Assembly: GCF_003217775.1 (NCBI RefSeq)
Contig: NZ_QJVJ01000015.1
Location: 1-64,000, forward strand
Direction: 5' to 3'
DNA from: Paenibacillus flagellatus
Lineage (GTDB): Bacteria; Bacillota; Bacilli; Paenibacillales; NBRC-103111
Length of the DNA: 64,000 bases
Positions 57,467-64,000 of the stretch are shown here, piece by piece. The number at the start of each line of letters is the position of its first letter. Within the stretch, counting starts at the first letter, position 1. Both the position numbers and the translations under genes were made by a program. A model generated the notes under the pieces. That model made no database searches, was not told where the DNA came from, and saw only the letters and a list, made by a program, of their open reading frames with translations.

Positions 57467-60400
57467 ATGATGAGCAGAGCCAATGTGCAATCACGGAAGG
57501 GACGAGCAGCCAAGCTGCTCCTTATCGCGTTGGCGATCATGTTGGTGAACGTGGTTCCCCTGCTGCCGGCAGACTGGGGGAGCCGCGCTTACGCGGCAGC
57601 GGCGGAGAACTATACGATCGACACTGTCGTCGGAACCGGTACGGGGGGCTTCTCCGGAGACGGAGGGCCGGCCACTTCGGCCCAATTTAACATTGTTTAC
57701 CATCTTGCCGTAGACGCCGCCGGAAATCTGTATATTCCGGATCAGTATAATCATGTGATTCGGAAAGTGGATACGTCCGGCATCATTACGACGGTAGCCG
57801 GAAGGCCCGGAGTCGAGGCGAACTGGAGCATCCCTTCGGGAGACGGCGGACCGGCGACCTCGGCTACATTGCGATACCCTTCATCCGTGACCTTCGACAG
57901 CGAAGGGAATATGTACATAACGGAACTCGGCTACGAGCGCGTACGCAAGGTGGATACGAACGGCATCATCAGCACGGTGGCCGGCTCGAGCACGGGCCAA
58001 CTGGGCTATTCCGGCGACGGTGGACCGGCGACTTCGGCCCTGCTGAACCGTCCGGTGGATGTTGCGGTGGACAGCACCGGCAATTTATATATCGCGGAAA
58101 TTTTTAATCATACCATTCGGAAAGTGGATAAGTCGACCGGCATCATCAGCACGGTAGCCGGGACGGGAGCTGCCGGTTTCTCGGGCGACGGCGGGCCGGC
58201 GAATTTGGCGCAGTTGAATACTCCCTATTCCATTGACTTTGACGGCAGCGGGAATATGTATTTCGCGGACCGAAATAACAATCGGGTGCGGAAAATAGAT
58301 ACGTCCGGGAACATCAGTACGGTGGCCGGCACGGGAGTTGCCGGTTATACCGGCGACGGAGGTCCGGCGACGGCGGCACGTATGTGGAGCCCGATCGGAC
58401 TCACCGTGGACGACGACGGAACGCTGTACGTCGTGGAGAACGGCAATCACGTCGTTCGGAAAATAAGTCCGACCGGTATCATCACGACCATTGCCGGGAC
58501 CGGCGCCTTCGGGGATTCCGGAGACGGCGGCCCGGCGACATCGGCGAAATTGAAAGTCCCTATCGGGATCGATCTAGACCATAACGGGAATCTGTATGTA
58601 TCGGACAACGGCAACTACAAGATCAAAAAGCTTAAAGCGGTTACCTACACGGTCACGTTCGATAAGAACGGCGGGGATACGGAGGCGACACCCACGACCT
58701 TGAACGTGACGGACGGTGAAACAGTGGATGCCCTTCCCGCACCGCCGACCCGTCCCGGCTATGCATTCGCGGGATGGAACACGCTGCCGAACGGCAGCGG
58801 AAGCAGCTTTGACGCGACGACCGCCGTGAGCGGGAATGTGACCGTATACGCCCAGTGGAGTCTGAATCCTCCCGGCGCTCCTGCCAATCTCAGGGTTTCT
58901 CCCGGAAACGGTCAAGTGTCTTTGGCATGGGACAGCGTAGCTTCGGCCGTCTATTATCGCGTATATATCGGCACCGCATCCGGTACATACGACGCCTTGC
59001 CCTTGGCCACGGTGACGGGAACCACCTATACGGCTACGGGTCTTATAAACGGTACGCCCTATTATTTCGCGGTGAAGGCGCACAACGCCGCGGGAGCCAG
59101 CGGGTTCTCGAACGAGGCGAGCGCGACGCCGAACGCGACGCAATCGACGTCGGACTCTCCGCAAGATGCGTCGAACTCCTATTCCCAATCCGAACGACCT
59201 ACGGTTAACGTAGTAGACGGCAACGGCGGTGCCGTTGTGTCGACCGCTTATATCGTCCGATCGTCCGCTTCCGGCGGAAACCGGCAGGCAGCGGTCGAAC
59301 TGACGAACGATCAGGCGGCCCGTGCGGTCGACAAGCTGAAGGCGCTCGGTTCCGATTTCGCGAAAATGCTGATTCCGGACGACAAGGACGGGGACGCGGA
59401 GTTGATCGTGAAGTTCCCGAAGGCTTCGGCCGATCGGCTGTCCGACAGCGGGATCAAGATGGAGATTACCGCGATGCAGGCGCGTCTCGTCATTCCGAAC
59501 GCGGCTTTCGAAGGGGTTATGGATGAGCTTCGTTTCCGCATCGAACCGGCTAAGGAAGAGGACCGCCATTCGATCGAACGGCAAGCAACGGCGGATCCGC
59601 TCGTACTCGAAGCCGCGAGAGGCGGCAAGGTCGAAACCGTCGGCCGTCCGATGACGATCGGTTCGAACGCGAGCGGCGGCGAATACGAGGCGATTCTGCC
59701 GCTGACCGGTGCGCCGCTCAGCGACGAACAGCTGAAGAAAGCCGCGGTCTTCGCGCTGTATGACGACGGCACGAAGGAGCTGGCGAAAGGAAGCATCGTC
59801 CCCTATGACGGTGAAAACCGGCTTGGGATCCGGTTTCCCGTAACCGCAGGCAAGACAGGCACGTTTACCGTCATCCGTTGGACGAATCCGGAGCATAAAG
59901 CCTTTCTGTTCGGCTATGCCGACGGGACTTTCGGTCCGGACCGAAACATAACCCGCGCGGAAGTCGCCGCGATGCTGGTCCGGGTCATCGACCGGGGCGA
60001 GGTCGCTGCAGCCGGGAAATTCCCGGATATTACCGAAGCATACTGGGCGAAGGCGTATATTGACCGCGTCGCCAGGATGGCCTTGATGATCGGATATCCC
60101 GATGGCAGCTTCATGCCGGACGCGCCGATTACGCGGGCGGAGATGGCGACCGTGATCGCCCGATTGCTGCCGGAGGAGACAGCCGGGAGCGCGGGATTCA
60201 CCGATATCGCCGGAAGCTGGGCGCAAGCCGGCATCGGGAAAGCGACGGCGGCGGGTATCGTAAACGGGTACGAGGACGGCACGTTCCGCCCGGATTCGAC
60301 GCTGACCCGCGCCGAGGCGGTCGCGATGATCGACAGGCTGCAGGGCCGGGGACCGCTAGACGGAGCGCCGCAGCAATGGCCGGACGTGACGCAAGCCCAC

Positions 60401-60490
60401 TGGGCATACGGCTATATCCAGGAATCCTCCATGGACCATTCCTACGAGAAGCAGCAGGACGGCACGGAGAAGTTCATTCCGGAACCGTAA
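57467..60490 (+). CDS. Secreted NHL-repeat, fibronectin III and SLH surface protein
   Basis: The protein has 1007 residues (RBS GGAGGAG; ATG 57467 or 57470). A signal peptide ends near ALA/AYA-AAA (about 45). Residues ~50-390 hold six NHL-like repeats with a shared core F-SGDGGPATSA and NLYI...N..IRKVD. Next are an InlB-type B repeat (TVTFDKNGGDTEATPTTLNV, AGWNTLPNGSGSSFD), an Fn3 domain (PANLRVSPGNGQVSLAWDSV) and a ~230-residue beta-rich region. Three SLH repeats finish it (GYADGTFGPDRNITRAEVAA; GYPDGSFMPDAPITRAEMAT; GYEDGTFRPDSTLTRAEAVA). NHL propellers bind carbohydrate or protein; SLH anchors to cell-wall polymer. The domain order is A-B-Fn3-SLH, and no enzymatic motif is visible. Confidence 0.92.
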   Translation: MMSRANVQSRKGRAAKLLLIALAIMLVNVVPLLPADWGSRAYAAAAENYTIDTVVGTGTGGFSGDGGPATSAQFNIVYHLAVDAAGNLYIPDQYNHVIRKVDTSGIITTVAGRPGVEANWSIPSGDGGPATSATLRYPSSVTFDSEGNMYITELGYERVRKVDTNGIISTVAGSSTGQLGYSGDGGPATSALLNRPVDVAVDSTGNLYIAEIFNHTIRKVDKSTGIISTVAGTGAAGFSGDGGPANLAQLNTPYSIDFDGSGNMYFADRNNNRVRKIDTSGNISTVAGTGVAGYTGDGGPATAARMWSPIGLTVDDDGTLYVVENGNHVVRKISPTGIITTIAGTGAFGDSGDGGPATSAKLKVPIGIDLDHNGNLYVSDNGNYKIKKLKAVTYTVTFDKNGGDTEATPTTLNVTDGETVDALPAPPTRPGYAFAGWNTLPNGSGSSFDATTAVSGNVTVYAQWSLNPPGAPANLRVSPGNGQVSLAWDSVASAVYYRVYIGTASGTYDALPLATVTGTTYTATGLINGTPYYFAVKAHNAAGASGFSNEASATPNATQSTSDSPQDASNSYSQSERPTVNVVDGNGGAVVSTAYIVRSSASGGNRQAAVELTNDQAARAVDKLKALGSDFAKMLIPDDKDGDAELIVKFPKASADRLSDSGIKMEITAMQARLVIPNAAFEGVMDELRFRIEPAKEEDRHSIERQATADPLVLEAARGGKVETVGRPMTIGSNASGGEYEAILPLTGAPLSDEQLKKAAVFALYDDGTKELAKGSIVPYDGENRLGIRFPVTAGKTGTFTVIRWTNPEHKAFLFGYADGTFGPDRNITRAEVAAMLVRVIDRGEVAAAGKFPDITEAYWAKAYIDRVARMALMIGYPDGSFMPDAPITRAEMATVIARLLPEETAGSAGFTDIAGSWAQAGIGKATAAGIVNGYEDGTFRPDSTLTRAEAVAMIDRLQGRGPLDGAPQQWPDVTQAHWAYGYIQESSMDHSYEKQQDGTEKFIPEP

Positions 60491-61151
60491 GCCGGTTCCA
60501 TCGGACGGCGGGGCTAACGCCCCGTCTCCGGTTGAACGGGCTTGCTCTGTGATTAGGCTGAAAGGATCGCTTTACGGCGATTTGCATGCCAGTGGGAAGG
60601 ACGACGTCAAATTTTCTAACGTCGGAAACCAAAACAGCCGAAAGGGCCATCTCGGAACGGCCCTTCCTTTTCATTTTCCGAATTCATACATCGCCTCTAC
60701 TCTGCAGCTTTTCCTTGCCGTCGCGGTAAACATATTGTACGTGTCGAACGGGATGATGCGGCGGTCCGGGATCGCAGCATTGGCAACACAGCGGCAAGGC
60801 GGGGAACTTACGGAGAGATTGGAACTCACCGTACACCACAGTACGATGTGGATGTCCAAGTTATACTGGTATAATCGCGCACGATTGACGAAGTGGGATG
60901 CAAAGGAACGCCAGTGAAATCGCTGGCTAAAGAAGTTAAGTGCTCTGCCGAATGCATGAATTAAAACCGCCGTTATAGGCCGCAATTCGATGAATAACGA
61001 ACATCGGAATGCCGTATGAGGGAAAAAACGATAAACCGATGGACTCTGCGTCCGCAGGGAACAGACGAGGAAAATTCGGAATGGTAGAAGTAGAAGATGA
61101 GGAAATGGATGATAGTTGTAAATCAGATCGTAGAATGTGGGAGTGTCTAAC
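60491..61151. other. Intergenic stretch between the two surface-protein genes
   Basis: A GC-rich hairpin lies at about 60503-60527 (GACGGCGGGGC/GCCCCGTC) and a terminator at 60642-60670. 60671-61100 contains frames up to about 60 codons on either strand without recognisable products. I see no RNA gene. Confidence 0.5.
60642..60670 (+). terminator. Terminator downstream of the NHL/SLH gene
   Basis: AAGGGCC (60642-60648) pairs with GGCCCTT (60659-60665), then CCTTTTC. Confidence 0.7.
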
Positions 61152-64000
61152 ATGTTATTCATGAAAAGGCGAAGGGTCATGCCTCTTGTTTTGTCTTTCG
61201 TGTTGCTGCTGACCGCGGCGGTTCCTTTCGGTTCCGGGAAGGCGAATGCGGCTCGAACGGGAGTGGGAAGCGGAATCGTGCAAATCGCCGCGGGATATCA
61301 ATCTTCGCTGGCGCTGAAGTCGGACGGCACCGTGGTTGCTTGGGGAGATAATAGTCAAGGTCAAACGGATGTGCCGGCCGAGCTTACCGTGCCGGGGACC
61401 GTGATGGATATAGCGGCGGGATCGTATCATTCGCTGGCGCTGAAATCGGACGGCACCGTGGTTGCTTGGGGATATAATAGCAAAGGTCAAACGGAAGTGC
61501 CGGACGAGCTTACCGAGCCGGGGACCGTGATGGGCATCGCGGCGGGATATCAACATTCGCTGGCGCTCAAATCGAACGGCACCGTGGTTGCTTGGGGATA
61601 TAATGGCCAAGGTCAAACGGGAGTGCCGGACGAGCTTACCGTGCCGGGGACCGTGATGGAAATCGCGGCGGGAGGTATTTATTCGGTGGCGCTGAAGTCG
61701 GACGGCACCGTAGTTGCTTGGGGAGTCAGTACGCTCGTGCCGGACGAGCTTACCGAGCCGGGGACCGTGATGGATATCGCGGTGAAAGCGGCAAACTCGT
61801 TGGCGCTGAGGGCAAACGGCACCGTCGTCGCCTGGGGAGATAATAGTCACGGTCAAGCGAATGTGCCGGCCGAGCTTACGGTGCCGGGGACCGTGATGGA
61901 TATAGCGGCGGGAGCGTATCATTCGCTGGCGCTGAAAGCGGACGGCACCGTGGTCGCTTGGGGAGATAACGACCAAGGTCAAACGGAAGTGCCGGACGAG
62001 CTTACCGTGCCGGGGACCGTGATGGATATCGCGGCGGGAAACAATTTTTCGCTGGCGCTGAAAGCGGACGGCACCCTTGTCGCCTGGGGAGATCATAGTG
62101 CGGGTCAAACGACCGTGCCGAACGGGCTTGCCAAGCCGGTCAAGGGTGGCGCTGTCGCGGCGGGAGCGATTCATTCGCTGGCGCTGAAGTCGGACGGCAC
62201 CGTCGAAGCCTGGGGAGGCAGCCCGGGAGACGTCTGGGGTGACGACGACCCGGAACTTGGTCAATTGACCGTGCCGGACGAGCTTACCGAGCCGGGGACC
62301 GCGATGGATATCGCGGCGGGATCGTATCATTCGCTGGCACTGAAAGCGAACGGCACCGTTGTCGCCTGGGGAGATAACCGTTACGGTCAAACGGACGTGC
62401 CCGGGCTCTCCGGCGTGAAGGCCGTCTCGGCGGGAACGCAGCATTCGCTGGCGCTGACAGCGAACGGCACCGTCGTCGCTTGGGGAGATGACTATTATGG
62501 TCAAACGACTGTGCCGCCTGGACTCTCCGGGGTGGTGGCGATCGCGGCGGGAGGTTTTCATTCGCTGGCGTTGAAAGCCGACGGCACTGTCGTCGCCTGG
62601 GGAAATAATTCCAGTGGCCAAAGGATCGTGCCGTCCGGACTCTCCGGGGTGGTGGCGATCGCGGCGGGAGGGCTTCATTCGCTGGCGCTAAAAGCGGACG
62701 GCACCGTCGTCGCCTGGGGTGGCGATTTTCATGGTCAATCGTACGTGCCGGCCGGGCTTACCGGGGTGGTGGCGATCGCGGCGGGAGGGCTTCATTCGCT
62801 GGCACTGAAAGCGGACGGCACCGTCGTCGCCTGGGGAGATGATTTCTATGGGCAATCGGACGTACCTGCCGGACTCTCCGGGGTGGCGGCGATCGCGGCG
62901 GGAGGGACTCTTTCGCTGGCGCTGAAGTCGGACGGCACCGTCGTCGCTTGGGGAGCCGGCCCGGGAGATAGTGATTATTACGGTCAAACGAACGTGCCGG
63001 GCAATGACCGTCTGAGCGGCCTGACGGTACAGGAGGGCAATATGGATCCCGTGTTTTCCCCTTCGATCACCGCTTATACCCTCGACGGCCCGTTGGTATC
63101 GAGCGTGCATATCACGCCAACGCTGGCAGACCCGACTTACGCCGAGCTGTATGTCGACAACAAGCCGCTGGCCAGCGGCAGCACGGCGACGGTAAGCGTC
63201 TCGGGAGCATCGACGGTCATCCCTGTTCGGGTTGAACCGTATTTGAAGCCGCCTCGGACGTATACGATCACCGTGCATGGAGACGGAGAGCCTCCCGACG
63301 TTCAGTTCGCCGCGAACGGTCATGCGACGCCTTCGCAAACGGCGGAAAGCACTGTAACCGTGACGGATGCGGAAAGCGGCGTCGATACGGCCTCGCTGCA
63401 ATACGCCTGGACGCAAAGTACGGCCGTTCCCGCAGACGGCTGGACGGCTTTTGCCAGCGGCGACCCATTGCGGCGGGCCAGCGGAGACGGCAACTGGTAT
63501 TTGCATATCCGCGCGCAAGATCTGGCCGGGAATGTCGCCGACGCGGTATCGAACGCGTTCGTGCTGGACAACACGGCGCCGGAACTTACGCTAAACGGCA
63601 GCAATCCGATGAATATCCCGCAAGGCGGGACGTACACGGAACCGGGGGCGGTGGCGACCGATGCGATCGACGGCGCGATTCCGGCCTCGTCCATCACGAT
63701 TTCGGGCGCCGTGGACACGACGCGCCTCGGAAATTACCCGGTCCAATATGCGGTCGCGGACCGCGCAGGCAATACCGCTACGGTAACCCGAAGCGTGTAC
63801 GTGTACGACGGAGACGCGCCGGCGATTTATTTGAACGGAACGAATCCCATGACGGTGGAAGCGAACAGTCCGTTTGTCGATCCCGGTGCAACGGCGCAGG
63901 ATGTGCAGGACGGCGACATTTCCGCTTCGATAATAGTGACCGGAACGGTGGATTCGACGACCCTTGGCACTTATACGCTCTTCTATAATGTTTCCGATGC
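61152..64000 (+). CDS. Secreted RCC1-repeat protein, 3' end outside the window
   Basis: ATG 61152 has GGGAG 8 bp upstream and the frame is open to the right edge: 949 codons with no stop. A signal peptide (RRVMPLVLSFVLLLTAAVPF, cleavage near GKANA) is followed by about 16 RCC1-type repeats of ~50 residues. Each has IAAG..HSLALK.DGTVVAWG and .GQ..VP. Together they should form at least two seven-bladed propellers. After residue ~615 come a cadherin-like beta sandwich (LSGLTVQEGNMDPVFSPSIT) and repeats of the DUF5011/HYR type (LTLNGSNPMNIPQGGTYTEP, GATAQDVQDGDIS). SLH repeats probably lie beyond the window. Adjacent repeats are nearly identical in DNA, a sign of recent unequal crossover. Long frames on the other strand are shadows of these repeats. 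Confidence 0.9.
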   Translation, partial: MLFMKRRRVMPLVLSFVLLLTAAVPFGSGKANAARTGVGSGIVQIAAGYQSSLALKSDGTVVAWGDNSQGQTDVPAELTVPGTVMDIAAGSYHSLALKSDGTVVAWGYNSKGQTEVPDELTEPGTVMGIAAGYQHSLALKSNGTVVAWGYNGQGQTGVPDELTVPGTVMEIAAGGIYSVALKSDGTVVAWGVSTLVPDELTEPGTVMDIAVKAANSLALRANGTVVAWGDNSHGQANVPAELTVPGTVMDIAAGAYHSLALKADGTVVAWGDNDQGQTEVPDELTVPGTVMDIAAGNNFSLALKADGTLVAWGDHSAGQTTVPNGLAKPVKGGAVAAGAIHSLALKSDGTVEAWGGSPGDVWGDDDPELGQLTVPDELTEPGTAMDIAAGSYHSLALKANGTVVAWGDNRYGQTDVPGLSGVKAVSAGTQHSLALTANGTVVAWGDDYYGQTTVPPGLSGVVAIAAGGFHSLALKADGTVVAWGNNSSGQRIVPSGLSGVVAIAAGGLHSLALKADGTVVAWGGDFHGQSYVPAGLTGVVAIAAGGLHSLALKADGTVVAWGDDFYGQSDVPAGLSGVAAIAAGGTLSLALKSDGTVVAWGAGPGDSDYYGQTNVPGNDRLSGLTVQEGNMDPVFSPSITAYTLDGPLVSSVHITPTLADPTYAELYVDNKPLASGSTATVSVSGASTVIPVRVEPYLKPPRTYTITVHGDGEPPDVQFAANGHATPSQTAESTVTVTDAESGVDTASLQYAWTQSTAVPADGWTAFASGDPLRRASGDGNWYLHIRAQDLAGNVADAVSNAFVLDNTAPELTLNGSNPMNIPQGGTYTEPGAVATDAIDGAIPASSITISGAVDTTRLGNYPVQYAVADRAGNTATVTRSVYVYDGDAPAIYLNGTNPMTVEANSPFVDPGATAQDVQDGDISASIIVTGTVDSTTLGTYTLFYNVSD

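Noticed and set aside
58574..60226. A 550-codon minus-strand frame opposite the NHL/SLH gene
   Set aside because: Arginine/glycine-rich translation without domains, antisense to a clear surface-protein gene.
60549..60917. Plus-strand frame of 122 codons after the NHL/SLH gene
   Set aside because: It reads through the terminator at 60642-60670 and shows no domain.
61155..62678. A 507-codon open frame on the minus strand opposite the RCC1 repeats
   Set aside because: It mirrors the repeat unit of the plus-strand gene (RRDxHHPGE periodicity), lacks a start context and has no recognisable fold. It is a product of biased composition.
61250..63000. Regular DNA repeats that could suggest a CRISPR array
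   Set aside because: Repeats are ~150 bp, in frame and encode RCC1 blades; there are no short repeats with unique spacers and no cas genes.

Overview
The window looks like a chromosomal segment of an endospore-forming, S-layer-bearing Firmicute of the Paenibacillaceae type (Paenibacillus, Cohnella and relatives). This is inferred from two nutrient germinant-receptor operons, Spo0E-like phosphatases, proteins with SLH domains, ECF sigma/anti-sigma and YesM/LytS-style signalling genes, and intermediate base composition. No rRNA, tRNA or CRISPR array was recognised. The number of broken genes and IS remnants marks it as a much-rearranged accessory region.

Layout. 0.3-2.6 kb: a small membrane protein, a secreted protein and an ECF sigma/anti-sigma pair. 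2.8-4.35 kb: decayed IS5-like and ISNCY-like elements, the second abutting a helicase gene that has lost its 5' part. 4.4-20.9 kb: an integrative/conjugative-type module with helicase remnant, Rpn nuclease, Fic-like protein, Toprim protein, Phd/ParE-type toxin-antitoxin, a probable oriT, MobC, MOBP-like relaxase, PcfB-like protein, ArdC-like protein, VirD4, VirB2-like, VirB6/TrbL-like, PrgI/VirB3-like and VirB4. A Spo0E-like gene and an antisense XRE repressor sit inside the transfer genes. 21-28.1 kb: CheY, diguanylate cyclase, chemoreceptor, then a ger operon (A-C-small D-B). 28.2-30.3 kb, minus strand: CBS-GGDEF, an unknown gene and an EAL phosphodiesterase, headed by a cyclic-di-GMP-I riboswitch with a terminator. 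30.6-35.4 kb: XRE regulator, Spo0E-like protein and a second ger operon (B-A-C). 35.6-38.4 kb: wreckage of a response regulator, a large sensor kinase and an SLH protein. 38.5-39.4 kb: a second cyclic-di-GMP-I riboswitch with terminator in front of a LuxR-type response regulator. 39.6-40.4 kb: a phage-like ArpU-type fragment and a helically phased TGCAC repeat array before a -10 box. 40.6-43.8 kb: more conjugation genes (leader, sigma-like factor, DUF6075-like, NlpC/P60 hydrolase).

43.9-51.8 kb is an arsenic region: multicopper-oxidase remnant, arsM, a Cys-tailed 59-residue protein, a frameshifted flavin monooxygenase, a Cys-rich MarR regulator, arsR, a frameshifted acr3 and arsC, followed by SulP and a second ArsR-family regulator. 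52-53.7 kb holds a Tn3-type transposase fragment beside an IS3-family element. 53.7-56.3 kb holds a possible non-coding RNA, a small protein and a large serine recombinase. 56.6-64 kb: a TetR regulator, an NHL/fibronectin/SLH surface protein and a long RCC1-repeat surface protein that runs off the right edge.

How it fits together. The transfer genes appear as two separated blocks (about 4-21 kb and 40-44 kb). Between them lie germination, chemotaxis and cyclic-di-GMP genes plus a short second piece of virB4 sequence at 28.16 kb, which suggests rearrangement of one or more conjugative elements. The most interesting regulatory content is the pair of cyclic-di-GMP riboswitches and the Spo0E-like gene inside the transfer operon, which could tie second-messenger state, sporulation and transfer together. 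That link is inference; the individual sequence features are directly visible.
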